Shown here piece by piece: positions 1-8,567 of a DNA stretch of 64,000 nt. The DNA is from Yoonia maritima (GTDB lineage: Bacteria > Pseudomonadota > Alphaproteobacteria > Rhodobacterales > Rhodobacteraceae): positions 124,001-188,000 of the forward strand of contig NZ_PVTP01000005.1 in the NCBI RefSeq assembly GCF_003003285.1, written 5' to 3'. Below the pieces are notes generated by a model that had not been told where the DNA came from, made no database searches, and worked only from the letters and a program-made list of their open reading frames with translations. The position numbers were made by a program, and so were the translations under genes. The number at the start of each line of letters is the position of its first letter. Position 1 is the stretch's first letter.

Positions 1-436
1 CTTGGGACATCCATGACAGGAACGGATATTCGTTGCCAAAGAACCAGACGCCAATGGTTTTGCCGCGGAAATCTTCGACACTTTCAATACCGGTATCTTT
101 CCAGCAGGTCAGCATCAGTCCCGATGTTTTGAACGGCTGCGCGATGTTCACAACAGGCAGACCTTTTTCACGCGCGGACAATGCGGACGGCATCCAGTTC
201 AGCATGACGTCAGCGCCACCACCAGCAAGCACCTGCGGCGGTGCGATGTCAGGGCCACCTGGCAAGATCGTCACGTCCAGCCCTTCTTCCTCATAAAACC
301 CTTGGTCGAGCGCCACATAATAGCCCGCGAATTGGGCTTGCGTGACCCACTGCAACTGCAGTGTTACTTCGTCGTCGGCAGATGCTGCATTGCCTAAACC
401 CGCGGCAAGAGCTGCCGCCATCATCAGTTTCTTCAT
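1..436 (-). CDS. ABC transporter substrate-binding protein, NMT1/SsuA type (partial, C-terminus off window)
   Basis: This is the periplasmic binding component of the ABC importer encoded just upstream. The start has a good ribosome binding site (GGAGG, then TCAAA, then ATG). Residues 1 to about 20 form a signal peptide with a basic start, an Ala/Leu core and an ASA cleavage region. The mature part opens with LQLQWVTQAQFAGYYVALDQ, which is typical of the NMT1/THI5-like fold that binds pyrimidine-like and hydantoin-like ligands. About 145 residues are visible; the family is usually 310-340 residues long. It is the last visible gene of the pyrimidine/hydantoin operon, so uracil, hydantoin or a related ring compound is the inferred ligand. 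The family call is firm; the ligand is inferred from neighbours. Confidence 0.85.
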   Translation of the reverse strand, partial: MKKLMMAAALAAGLGNAASADDEVTLQLQWVTQAQFAGYYVALDQGFYEEEGLDVTILPGGPDIAPPQVLAGGGADVMLNWMPSALSAREKGLPVVNIAQPFKTSGLMLTCWKDTGIESVEDFRGKTIGVWFFGNEYPFLSWMSQ

Positions 437-475
437 TTTGACCTCCAAGTCAGATTAGAGCCCTCTTTTCGGGGC

Positions 476-1333
476 TTAAAGTTGTTTTCTTTGCGAAGGG
501 TGCCAAAATGTGACCCGCCCTTCGATCCATGCCATCAGCCCGTAAAGCGTGCTTCCGGCGATTGCTGCCACCACAATTTCAGCCCAGACCATATCCAGCG
601 CAAGCTGCCCGACGCTGGTAGATATGCGAAAGCCCATCCCAACCGTCGGAGAGCCGAAAAATTCAGCAACAATAGCCCCGATAAGCGCAAGAGTTGTCGC
701 AATCTTTAGCCCGTTGAAAATGAATGGCATCGCAGCTGGCAAACGCAATTTAAACAGCGACGGCCAGTATCCGGCACCATAAGTCCGCATCAAATCACGC
801 TGCATCGCGGTCGTGTCTCGCAACCCGGCAACCGTGTTCACAAGGATCGGGAAAAACACCATGACCCCAACAACAGCCGCTTTGGATTCCCAGCCGCTAC
901 CAAGCCATTTAACAAAGATTGGCGCGGTCCCGACGATTGGCAGCGCCGCCATAAATCCACCAACCGGCAAGATACCACGCGTCAGAAAATCTGAACGATC
1001 AGCAAGGATGGCAACAGCAAACGCAGCAACAGCACCAAAGAAGTATCCGGTCATCGCGCCTTTGATAATGGTCTGCTCAAAATCAGCCCAAAGGCGCGGT
1101 AGCTCGCTTACAAACCGCACACCAATCGCCGATGGCGGCGGTAGGATCACCGCATTCACCTCCAACATGCGAACTAGCCATTCCCACATTAGCAAAAGGG
1201 TCAATCCGAATATGATAGGCACAAGCAGGCCTACCAAGCGGGCGTCAGACTTTGGCCCATTTGCCAGCCGCGTGTTAATAAACCACCCAACAGCCCAAAT
1301 GGCCAAGGCCCCGATGATTGCGACCCAAGTCAT
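476..1333 (-). CDS. ABC transporter permease (SsuC/ThiX-type)
   Basis: Integral membrane permease of 285 residues for the pyrimidine/hydantoin importer. It shows a membrane helix at the N-terminus, a second at about residues 33-53, and the five-helix binding-protein-dependent transport domain. The cytoplasmic coupling loop near residues 180-210 (MRTYGAGYWPSLFKLRLPAA) fits the EAA motif with its trailing KLRLPAA. The start codon overlaps the stop of the preceding permease by four bases (ATGA), so the two permeases are probably translationally coupled and form a heterodimer. A 39-base gap separates it from the binding-protein gene. Family assignment is secure; substrate comes from context. Confidence 0.88.
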   Translation of the reverse strand: MTWVAIIGALAIWAVGWFINTRLANGPKSDARLVGLLVPIIFGLTLLLMWEWLVRMLEVNAVILPPPSAIGVRFVSELPRLWADFEQTIIKGAMTGYFFGAVAAFAVAILADRSDFLTRGILPVGGFMAALPIVGTAPIFVKWLGSGWESKAAVVGVMVFFPILVNTVAGLRDTTAMQRDLMRTYGAGYWPSLFKLRLPAAMPFIFNGLKIATTLALIGAIVAEFFGSPTVGMGFRISTSVGQLALDMVWAEIVVAAIAGSTLYGLMAWIEGRVTFWHPSQRKQL

Positions 1334-2250
1334 GCGCGCACCATCCCCATCCGACGTAAGGTCAGACGCTCTAACAGGCTAAACAGTCCGACCAACGCTG
1401 CGGCCGTGATCGCCGCAGCGAACAAGGCCGCCCAAGTCACAAGCGGCTGACCATATTGATCACCCACCAACATGCGTGCGCCGAATCCGGCCCGTGCACC
1501 CGTAGGCAATTCAGCCACGATTGCACCAACAAGCGATGCGGAAATACCAATCTTCAATGACGCAAACAGGTAAGGGACAGATGCTGGCAACCGTAGTTTC
1601 CAAAACCCTTGGGCGGGGCTGGCATGATAGGTGCGTAGCAAATCAAGCTGCATACCATCGGGGCTACGCAGTCCCTTTACCATCCCTACGACCACAGGAA
1701 AGAAGCTAAGATAAGCGCTAATAATCGCCTTCGGCAAAAGCCCCTGAATCCCAATCGCGCCCAGCATGACGATAATCATCGGAGCCAAAGCAAGGATCGG
1801 GATCGTCTGGCTCGCAATCGCCCAAGGCATCACGCTCATATCCATTGCGCGGTTGTAAACGATACCCACGGCAAGCAAGATTCCCAGCCCAGTCCCAATC
1901 GCGAAGCCAAGCAGAGTCGCGGATAGCGTCACCCAACCATGGTAAACAAGCGACCGCTTCGACGTGATTTTCTTCATCACAATCGTATCCCACATCTCAA
2001 CCGCAACCTGGTGGGGCGAAGGCAGCCGTGGGCGTTCTTGAACAAAGGTCAGACCCAACAACGAAGGATTGCGAAGCGACAGCCCCAAACCGCTATGATC
2101 TTGGCGCTCTGCCGGTGTTTCCGGTGACACAGCCAGCCCATCACGCTGCGCCTGATCCGCAGTCAGATGCATATTCATCGGAATAACCGCCAACACCCAG
2201 ACGAATAAAATCGCGGCAACAATAGTCAAAACTGGAAGGACAGATTTCAT
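1330..2250 (-). CDS. ABC transporter permease (SsuC/ThiX-type)
   Basis: Second membrane permease of the importer, 306 residues. After a first helix (about residues 5-25) comes a hydrophilic stretch of about 75 residues, then the conserved transport domain. The coupling loop LRTYHASPAQGFWKLRLPAS again fits the EAA motif. The stretch between helix 1 and the core domain is longer than in the partner permease and probably faces the periplasm. It lies between the ATPase gene and the second permease, overlapping the latter by four bases. A GGGAG ribosome binding site precedes the ATG. Confidence 0.88.
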   Translation of the reverse strand: MKSVLPVLTIVAAILFVWVLAVIPMNMHLTADQAQRDGLAVSPETPAERQDHSGLGLSLRNPSLLGLTFVQERPRLPSPHQVAVEMWDTIVMKKITSKRSLVYHGWVTLSATLLGFAIGTGLGILLAVGIVYNRAMDMSVMPWAIASQTIPILALAPMIIVMLGAIGIQGLLPKAIISAYLSFFPVVVGMVKGLRSPDGMQLDLLRTYHASPAQGFWKLRLPASVPYLFASLKIGISASLVGAIVAELPTGARAGFGARMLVGDQYGQPLVTWAALFAAAITAAALVGLFSLLERLTLRRMGMVRA

Positions 2251-2295
2251 ACGGCCACTCCCTCATCTTGCCCAAAATACTTCCGCCGGAGGCTC

Positions 2296-3081
2296 CTACA
2301 CATCGTCATGCCCCGCCCTCAATCCATCGCGCACGCGATGGGCAATCTCGATAAATTCCGCACTGTCGCGAATATCCAAGGGGCGTTCTTTAGGAAGCGG
2401 GCTTTCGATGACATCGGTAATGCGACCGGGCCGCGGCGACATAACGACAATCTTGGTCGACAGATAAACCGCCTCGGGGATCGAATGTGTCACAAAGCCA
2501 ATAGTCTTTTCTGTCCGCGCCCACAGCTTCAAAAGCTGCTCATTCAGATGGTCGCGGACGATTTCATCAAGCGCGCCGAACGGTTCATCCATCAACAGAA
2601 TATCAGCGTCAAACGCCAACGCCCGCGCAATCGACGCGCGCTGCTGCATACCGCCCGATAGCTGCCACGGGAATTTCTTTTCAAACCCAGCCAGATCAAC
2701 CAGCTCCAAAACACGCCCAACGCGTTCAGCCTGTTCTGACTTAGAAAAACCCATAATCTCAAGCGGAAGCTTGATATTCCCACCAATCGTCCGCCAAGGA
2801 TACAGCCCAGCCGCCTGAAATACGTAACCATAGGCACGCGCGCGACGGGCCTCGTCTGGGGTCATTCCGTTAACAGTGATCGCACCCGAAGTTGGCGTCT
2901 CTAACCCGGCAATACAGCGTAAAAACGTCGTCTTGCCGCACCCCGAAGGCCCGATAAAGCTGACAAAATCACCCTTCTTGATCTCTAAATTCACACCCTT
3001 CAGCGCGTGCACCGGGCCGTCGTTCGTTTCAAACGTCAGGTTTAGCCCCTGCGCATTTATTATTGTTGGCTGGCTCAACAC
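2296..3081 (-). CDS. ABC transporter ATP-binding protein (SsuB/TauB-type)
   Basis: Nucleotide-binding subunit that powers the importer. It carries Walker A GPSGCGKTT (about residues 44-52), the signature LSGGMQQR, Walker B ILLMDEPFGALDE and the switch His in FVTHS. I start at the GTG that follows an AAGG ribosome binding site by six bases. A GTG two codons upstream (at 3087) is open but would overlap that site. The gene begins about 15 bases after the dihydropyrimidinase stop and so belongs to the same transcript. Its closest families are nitrate/sulfonate/taurine ATPases, whose members in this setting serve pyrimidine or hydantoin uptake. Confidence 0.9.
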   Translation of the reverse strand: MLSQPTIINAQGLNLTFETNDGPVHALKGVNLEIKKGDFVSFIGPSGCGKTTFLRCIAGLETPTSGAITVNGMTPDEARRARAYGYVFQAAGLYPWRTIGGNIKLPLEIMGFSKSEQAERVGRVLELVDLAGFEKKFPWQLSGGMQQRASIARALAFDADILLMDEPFGALDEIVRDHLNEQLLKLWARTEKTIGFVTHSIPEAVYLSTKIVVMSPRPGRITDVIESPLPKERPLDIRDSAEFIEIAHRVRDGLRAGHDDV

Positions 3082-3096
3082 TTGCACCCTTATAAA

Positions 3097-4551
3097 TTAG
3101 ACCCCAGTCGCCGGAATGCCGGTGCGTTCCACAGGCCGCGGAGCGGTTAGGTCTTTCCATTTCGACAGCGCAGTGTTCACCGTGCCATTTGGATCGCGGG
3201 CGACGAATTCGCCGTGGCCTTCTTTGGCTTTTAATTCGCCATTGTCCACCGCGACGTAACCGCGGGTTAGCACATAGCGAGGGGTCGCCGAAACTTCGAC
3301 GCCTTCAAATACGTTATAGTCAATCGCAGACGCTTGGGTGCTGGCCGAAATGGTTTTCTTGGCGTTCGGGTCCATCACTACGATATCCGCATCTGCGCCC
3401 ACAAGGATCGCGCCTTTCTTTGGATAGCAGTTCAAGATTTTCGCGATGTTGGTCGATGTCACGGCAACAAATTCATTCATCGTAATACGGCCTGTTTCGA
3501 CACCGTAGGTCCACAGCACAGGCAAACGGTCCTCTAGCCCGCCGGTCCCGTTGGGGATTTTTGAAAAATCGCCCACGCCATAGCGTTTTTGATCGGTGGT
3601 AAAGGCACAATGGTCGGTCGCCACGCATGATAACGTGCCCGACGCCAAACCAGCCCAAAGGCTATCCTGATGCTGTTTGTTCCGGAATGGGGGTGACATT
3701 ACGCGGCGCGCGGCATGGTCCCAATCTTCATTGAAGTATTCAGATTCGTCCAAGACAAGGTGCTGCACCAATGGTTCACCCCAAACGCGTTTGCCCTGCA
3801 TTTTGGCGCGACGGATCGCTTCGTGAGATTCTTCGCAAGACGTGTGCACGACATACAGTGGCGCACCTGCCATATCGGCGATCATAATCGCGCGGTTGGT
3901 GGCTTCGCCTTCGACTTGGGGCGGGCGGGAATAGGCGTGTGCCTCGGGGCCCGTGTTGCCTTCAGCCAGTAATTTAGCGGTTAGTTCTGCAACAACATCG
4001 CCGTTTTCGGCGTGGACCAACGGCGTTGCGCCCAGTTCAGCGCAGCGCTTGAAGGATGCGTAAAGTTCATCATCGTTCACCATCAACGCGCCTTTATAGG
4101 CCATGAAATGTTTGAACGTGTTGATGCCGTGTTCTTCGGTGATGGTCTTCATGTCATCAAAGACCTGTTCGCCCCACCATGTGATCGCCATGTGGTAGGA
4201 ATAATCGCAGGCCGCGCGGCCCGATTTGTTATCCCAAACCTTGAGCGCATCCAGCAGGCTGTCACCCGGGCTGGGCAGACAGAAATCAACAACCATCGTG
4301 GTACCACCAGCCAGCGCAGCACGGGTACCCGTGGCAAAGTCATCTGCGGAGTAAGTGCCCATAAACGGCATCTCAAGATGCGTATGCGGGTCAATCCCAC
4401 CCGGCATGACAAAGCAATCGGTCGCATCTAGAACTTCATCGCCCGACAGGTCCGGCCCGATCTCAATGATCTTGCCGCCGTCAATCAGCACGTCTGCCTT
4501 ATAAGTCAGATCAGCGGTGACGACGGTTCCGTTTTTGATGACTTTGGTCAT
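3097..4551 (-). CDS. hydA: Dihydropyrimidinase (D-hydantoinase)
   Basis: Cytoplasmic metal-dependent amidohydrolase of 484 residues, the usual family length. It opens the ring of 5,6-dihydrouracil and dihydrothymine, and of hydantoins, to N-carbamoyl acids. Metal ligands are visible: His56 and His58 in GGIDPHTHLE, the Lys to be carboxylated in FKHFMAYKGALM near residue 150, later His residues in PLVHAEN and YVVHTS, and the Asp of ATDHCAF near 315. The N-carbamoyl product is the substrate of the M20 hydrolase encoded two genes upstream. The ATG overlaps the stop of the 115-residue gene by four bases (ATGA). Confidence 0.93.
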   Translation of the reverse strand: MTKVIKNGTVVTADLTYKADVLIDGGKIIEIGPDLSGDEVLDATDCFVMPGGIDPHTHLEMPFMGTYSADDFATGTRAALAGGTTMVVDFCLPSPGDSLLDALKVWDNKSGRAACDYSYHMAITWWGEQVFDDMKTITEEHGINTFKHFMAYKGALMVNDDELYASFKRCAELGATPLVHAENGDVVAELTAKLLAEGNTGPEAHAYSRPPQVEGEATNRAIMIADMAGAPLYVVHTSCEESHEAIRRAKMQGKRVWGEPLVQHLVLDESEYFNEDWDHAARRVMSPPFRNKQHQDSLWAGLASGTLSCVATDHCAFTTDQKRYGVGDFSKIPNGTGGLEDRLPVLWTYGVETGRITMNEFVAVTSTNIAKILNCYPKKGAILVGADADIVVMDPNAKKTISASTQASAIDYNVFEGVEVSATPRYVLTRGYVAVDNGELKAKEGHGEFVARDPNGTVNTALSKWKDLTAPRPVERTGIPATGV

Positions 4552-4895
4552 TTTTTGTTCTCCGAGGGGGGGTAATCTATAGGGCCCGTGTTTGAATAGT
4601 GCCTACCATTTTTAGGGGTAGGGGCGTTGAAATGGACCGGAACTTGAAATGAAATCCGATTAGCCGCTTCACGAGACGCACTTCCTTTGAGTTCTCCGAT
4701 CCCTAACACAGAAATACCTCCACCACCTTCACCTGTTACAGTTACATCAACCTCAAATGTTACGAACTGTCCTTCAGTTTGTTTTTCACCTTCAACAAAA
4801 CCCGGGGCTACGTATAGAAGGCTTTCATCTTGGGCTTCGGATACACCCTTGGTGATATCTAATAGTGTGTTCTTTACGAATTCGTCTAATTTCAC
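4548..4895 (-). CDS. Uncharacterised 115-residue protein inserted in the pyrimidine operon
   Basis: I do not know its function. The start is GTG and overlaps the upstream hydrolase stop by four bases (GTGA); its own stop overlaps the dihydropyrimidinase ATG by four bases (ATGA), so it is coupled on both sides. It has no signal peptide or membrane segment. An N-terminal helix (DEFVKNTLLDITKGVSEAQ) is followed by a beta-rich, Gly-rich middle and a C-terminal strand RISFQVPVHF. From memory, this pattern recurs in a widespread family of hypothetical proteins of 100-120 residues. The gene is visibly richer in A+T than its neighbours, which suggests late insertion into an existing operon. Its reading frame is intact. 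Confidence 0.75.
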   Translation of the reverse strand: MKLDEFVKNTLLDITKGVSEAQDESLLYVAPGFVEGEKQTEGQFVTFEVDVTVTGEGGGGISVLGIGELKGSASREAANRISFQVPVHFNAPTPKNGRHYSNTGPIDYPPSENKK

Positions 4896-6142
4896 CCAAC
4901 AATCCCCGCCGTCTCAACAACCGCATGGAATAGCACGTCTGTTCCCGCAGCCGCCCATTCTTGGCTAATTTCTTCGGCCTCGTTATGTGACAGTCCGTCA
5001 ACGCATGGGCACATGACCATAGCGGTCGGTGTCAGGCGATTGATCCAGCAGGCGTCGTGACCAGCGCCCGAGATGATATCCATGTGGGAATACCCCAGAC
5101 GGTCCGCGGCGTTCCGCACGGCTGTCACGCAACCTTCGTCAAACGTTACCGGGTCAAAATGGCCAACGGCTTCGATTTCCATCGTTAGCCCGAGTTCTTC
5201 AATAATCGGTACTGCCTCGGCCTCTAGTCGTGCTTTCATGCCGTCGAGTTTATCCTGATCAGGGGAACGGAAATCGATGGTAAAGACAACCTTGCCCGGG
5301 ATCACGTTACGCGAATTTGGGTAGACGTCGCAGTGACCAATCGCGCCAACCGCACCGGGCTGATTATCCATCGCAATCGTGTGCACCAGCTCCGTGATCC
5401 GCGCCATGCCAAGCCCTGCATTCACACGCATATTCATTGGGGTCGATCCGGTATGTGCATCTTTGCCCGTAAGGGTGACCTGCAACCACCACAAGCCTTG
5501 GCCATGCGTCACAACGCCGATCTGTTTATTCTCGGCCTCTAGAATTGGACCCTGTTCAATGTGCAACTCAAAGAACGCGTGCATCTTGCGGTCACCAACC
5601 TTTTCTTCGCCCTTCCAACCAATGCGCTCTAACTCTGCGCCAAATTTCTTACCCTCAGCGTCTTCACGGTCATAAGCCCAGTCTTGGGTGTGCATGCCAG
5701 CAAATACACCAGAGGCCAGCATCGCCGGGGCAAAGCGCGTGCCTTCCTCATTCGTCCAGTTAGTAACAACAATGGGGTGCTTGGTTTTGATGTCGAGATC
5801 ATTCATCGTGCGCAGCAGTTCCAACCCACCTAACACACCCAGAACACCATCATATTTGCCACCAGTCGGCTGCGTGTCCAAATGCGATCCGACATAAACG
5901 GGCAACGCATCGGGGTCGGCACCTTCACGGCGGGCGAACATGTTGCCCATCTGATCGAGCCCCATGGTGCAACCTGCATCCGTGCACCACTTCTGAAACA
6001 GGTGACGACCTTCACTATCTTCGTCGGTCAGAGTTTGGCGGTTGTTACCACCGGCGATACCCGGGCCAATCTTGGCCATTTCCATCAGACTGTCCCACAA
6101 ACGTGCACTATTGATCTTTAAATTTTCGCCTGGGGCTGCCAT
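4892..6142 (-). CDS. Zn-dependent beta-ureidopropionase / N-carbamoyl amidohydrolase (M20 family)
   Basis: Cytoplasmic hydrolase of 416 residues that removes the carbamoyl group from N-carbamoyl-beta-alanine or related N-carbamoyl amino acids, releasing CO2 and ammonia. Metal-binding motifs typical of the M20 hydantoinase/carbamoylase group are GSHLDTQ (residues 85-91), KYDGVLG (Asp98) and NEEGTRF (Glu132 and Glu133). The dimerisation-lid region includes HIEQGP and GKDAHTGSTPM. It is the first gene of the operon and lies just downstream of the predicted RutR operator. Allantoate amidohydrolase is an alternative, but the dihydropyrimidinase partner favours pyrimidine or hydantoin catabolism. 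Confidence 0.9.
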   Translation of the reverse strand: MAAPGENLKINSARLWDSLMEMAKIGPGIAGGNNRQTLTDEDSEGRHLFQKWCTDAGCTMGLDQMGNMFARREGADPDALPVYVGSHLDTQPTGGKYDGVLGVLGGLELLRTMNDLDIKTKHPIVVTNWTNEEGTRFAPAMLASGVFAGMHTQDWAYDREDAEGKKFGAELERIGWKGEEKVGDRKMHAFFELHIEQGPILEAENKQIGVVTHGQGLWWLQVTLTGKDAHTGSTPMNMRVNAGLGMARITELVHTIAMDNQPGAVGAIGHCDVYPNSRNVIPGKVVFTIDFRSPDQDKLDGMKARLEAEAVPIIEELGLTMEIEAVGHFDPVTFDEGCVTAVRNAADRLGYSHMDIISGAGHDACWINRLTPTAMVMCPCVDGLSHNEAEEISQEWAAAGTDVLFHAVVETAGIVG

Positions 6143-6172
6143 GAGTTATCTCCGCCGTAGAACAAGTCTAAT

Positions 6173-6188
6173 TTGACCATTCGGTCAA
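6173..6188. promoter_or_regulatory. Predicted RutR operator
   Basis: The site reads TTGACCATTCGGTCAA, and the flanking bases extend the dyad to TTT...AAA. It matches the known RutR consensus TTGACCA-NN-TGGTCAA at every position but one. It lies between the divergent pyrimidine operon and rutR, about 30 bases upstream of the hydrolase start. RutR is released from such sites by uracil, so the simplest model is uracil-induced expression of the operon. Confidence 0.88.
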
Positions 6189-6313
6189 AGTGAGGCTAAC
6201 AGAGACATAGGCCCAGTCAAGTTTTCCGCGCAGAGAACATGCAGTTGCCGCAAAAGGATGCAAATACGCTAGGCAGTGACCACCGACGCCCTAAAATTGA
6301 GCAAGTACATACT

Positions 6314-6925
6314 ATGAGTAAACCTGAGACACGTATTCAACAACGCAACCGCGCCGCAATTTTATCTGCAGGGCTAGATATTTTTTCTCAATTTGGCCTT
6401 CGAGGATCGACGCTTGATCAAATCGCTGACGCCGCAGGGTTATCGAAGCCCAATTTACTTTATTACTTTAAGTCGAAAGACGCGATTTATACCGCACTTT
6501 TGGAACGTCTTCTGGAAACATGGCTTGATCCACTTCAGAAAATGGACGCCAACGGAGATCCCATAAAAGAAATACTTGGTTATGTGCATCGCAAACTGGC
6601 GATGAGCAAAGACTACCCCCGCGAAAGCCGTCTGTTTGCGAACGAAATCTTACAAGGCGCTCCGCATATTGCTGATCACCTCAGTCAAGATTTACGACAA
6701 CTGGTCGATGAAAAAGCAGTGGTGCTAAAGACATGGGAAGCAGCCGGAAAGATCGCGCCTATCGACCCTCATCATCTTGTCTTCTCAATTTGGGCAATGA
6801 CACAACACTATGCGGATTTTGATGTGCAGGTCCGTGCTGTTTTAGGCGACAAGGACCCGTTCGAAGATGCGATGGCCTATCTTGATACGCTATTTCGCCG
6901 GATGCTAACCCCTCCCAATTCATAG
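6314..6925 (+). CDS. rutR: Uracil-responsive TetR-family regulator RutR
   Basis: DNA-binding regulator of 203 residues. The N-terminal TetR helix-turn-helix covers about residues 15-60 (TLDQIADAAGLSKPNLLYYF). The C-terminal part strongly resembles E. coli RutR as I recall it: SKDYPRESRLFANEILQGAP, IDEKS-like VDEKAV, and GKIAPIDPHHLVFSIWAMTQ followed by HYADF. I chose the ATG at the conserved MSKPETR; an upstream in-frame ATG would add 25 unlike residues. It is divergent from the pyrimidine operon with a RutR-type operator between them, so autoregulation is likely. Confidence 0.9.
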   Translation: MSKPETRIQQRNRAAILSAGLDIFSQFGLRGSTLDQIADAAGLSKPNLLYYFKSKDAIYTALLERLLETWLDPLQKMDANGDPIKEILGYVHRKLAMSKDYPRESRLFANEILQGAPHIADHLSQDLRQLVDEKAVVLKTWEAAGKIAPIDPHHLVFSIWAMTQHYADFDVQVRAVLGDKDPFEDAMAYLDTLFRRMLTPPNS

Positions 6926-6938
6926 ATTGAGAATAGGT

Positions 6939-6971
6939 TTGGCCTTGGCAACGTTCACCTGCCAAGGCCAA
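6939..6971 (+). terminator. Hairpin downstream of rutR (probable terminator)
   Basis: A perfect 12-base inverted repeat (TTGGCCTTGGCA / TGCCAAGGCCAA) with a nine-base loop begins 14 bases after the rutR stop. The U-tract after it is poor (TTGCGTTAG), so termination may be partial or the hairpin may protect the mRNA 3' end. Confidence 0.6.
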
Positions 6972-7087
6972 TTGCGTTAGAAATGCGGCATCTTTTACTA
7001 TACGATGCATGAGCAAGAACCGATTATGAAAGCTAACGCTAGCGTCAGGGCTTGCGATCCCCGCCCTGCTACGGCACCACTACTTTT

Positions 7088-7948
7088 ATGACCCATACAC
7101 TTCTTTCTTTCGGTCACGGCTTTAGCGCGCAGGCGCTTGCCCGTGTTTTGCTGCCGCAGGGCTACACGATTATCGGAACAACGCGCTCCGCTGATGGCGC
7201 TGCCGAGGTCGCAGAAACAGGGGTTGAGGCTATGCTATGGCCCGGCACCGATATGGTACCTGCACTGGATAAGGCGACGCATCTGCTGATCTCGACCGCG
7301 CCCGGCGATGATGGTGACCCTGTGCTTGCCGCCCTGAAAGATGAGATCGCGGCACGTGCAAAACAATTCGAATGGGTCGGCTATTTGTCCACCACTGGCG
7401 TTTACGGCGATCACGCTGGTGATTGGGTTGATGAAACCACGCCGCTAACCCCAGCAACAAAACGCGGCATCGCGCGAGTCAAGGCAGAGGCCGCTTGGGC
7501 AGACATCCCCGACCTCCCCCTGCATATTTTCCGGCTTGCGGGCATCTACGGTCCCGGACGTGGACCATTTTCTAAGGTTCGCAGCGGTAGCGCACGGCGT
7601 ATCATCAAGAAGGGTCAGGTCTTTAGCCGCACCCACGTTGATGACATCGCACAGGTTCTTGCAGCTTCTATCGCCAAACCGAACCCCGGTGCGGTCTATA
7701 ACGTCTGCGACAACGACCCGGCGCCACCTGAAGACGTCATCGGTTACGCGGCCGAATTACTAGGGTTACCACTGCCCCCCGCCGAAGACTTTGAAACTGC
7801 CGAGATGACACCAATGGCCCGCAGCTTTTACGCAGAAAGCAAAAAGGTACGTAACGACAAGATCAAAGACGAACTTGGCGTTCGGCTCATCTATCCTGAT
7901 TACCGGAGCGGACTTAAGGCGCTATTAGCGCAGGAAGAAAACGCCTGA
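7088..7948 (+). CDS. NAD(P)-binding SDR-type epimerase-like protein (YeeZ-like)
   Basis: Soluble protein of 286 residues with an N-terminal Rossmann fold. The nucleotide loop reads SFGHGFSAQALARVL, as in the atypical short-chain dehydrogenases related to E. coli YeeZ. Extended-SDR landmarks follow: STTGVYGDHAGDWVDE, then RLAGIYGPGRGPF and TRTHVDDIAQVL. The classical catalytic YxxxK is not obvious, so activity is uncertain. I start at MTHTLLSF, because the 12 upstream in-frame residues are not protein-like. The end overlaps the convergent membrane-protein gene by 35 bases. No substrate can be named. Confidence 0.8.
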   Translation: MTHTLLSFGHGFSAQALARVLLPQGYTIIGTTRSADGAAEVAETGVEAMLWPGTDMVPALDKATHLLISTAPGDDGDPVLAALKDEIAARAKQFEWVGYLSTTGVYGDHAGDWVDETTPLTPATKRGIARVKAEAAWADIPDLPLHIFRLAGIYGPGRGPFSKVRSGSARRIIKKGQVFSRTHVDDIAQVLAASIAKPNPGAVYNVCDNDPAPPEDVIGYAAELLGLPLPPAEDFETAEMTPMARSFYAESKKVRNDKIKDELGVRLIYPDYRSGLKALLAQEENA

Positions 7949-8567
7949 CGGTCCACGCGATGGCAGCGAATAGTAGCAAAAGAACAACGGCGATCGCTAA
8001 GTTTGATCCATAAAAAATCATGCGTTGCGGTAGTTCTAGATTGTTCAAGAACCGATAAGGCAGTCCGCTTGTCACTGCGCCCATAGGGGTTGCGTTAGTT
8101 GGACTAATCACAAGTTCGGTCCACAACACGTAGCCACCAATCACCCCGACAAGCCACGCCAAAGGCGCACCCAACCGCCGATAACTGCGATGGATAAAGA
8201 GCGTGTCAATCAGCTGAAGCAACGGTCCGAACAGATGCAAGTACAGTTCTAAATGCCATGCCATCAGCTGCCCATTGTCGGTCACTGATGTTGGGTCTGC
8301 GAAATACAACCGCCAAAACAAGAATACGACCATCGTGTTGATCACGGCGGTCATGCAGACAAAACCGTCCCAGCGCCTTTCGCTTCGGCCCTCTTGGATT
8401 GCCATCATACGGCTTGCCGCAAAGAAGGATGCGAAAAGCGCCCAGACGGTCAGATACCTCAGCGGTCCACCAAACCCATCATAATTGCCAAAAATCAAAG
8501 TCCGCAGGACGTAACCGCCGGCCAACAAGAAAACCACCCACCGATAGATGTGAACAAAATGCGTCAT
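7914..8567 (-). CDS. Pr6Pr-type integral membrane protein
   Basis: Membrane protein of 217 residues with about six hydrophobic segments, at roughly 8-25, 37-55, 68-85, 100-120, 137-155 and 185-205. The spacing and residues such as W near the helix ends and LAWLVGVIGGYVLWTELV fit the Pr6Pr/FAR-17a-AIG1-like membrane family, whose bacterial members are uncharacterised. It has a clear ribosome binding site (GGGAGG) upstream of its ATG. It is convergent with the YeeZ-like gene and divergent from the sodium channel gene. Function unknown; the family name rests on memory of the pattern. Confidence 0.72.
   Translation of the reverse strand: MTHFVHIYRWVVFLLAGGYVLRTLIFGNYDGFGGPLRYLTVWALFASFFAASRMMAIQEGRSERRWDGFVCMTAVINTMVVFLFWRLYFADPTSVTDNGQLMAWHLELYLHLFGPLLQLIDTLFIHRSYRRLGAPLAWLVGVIGGYVLWTELVISPTNATPMGAVTSGLPYRFLNNLELPQRMIFYGSNLAIAVVLLLLFAAIAWTVRRFLPALIAP

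Noticed and set aside
813-1382. 189-codon plus-strand frame across the two ABC permease genes
   Set aside because: It is Thr/Pro/Ala-rich and opposite two well-conserved permeases; it is an antisense shadow.
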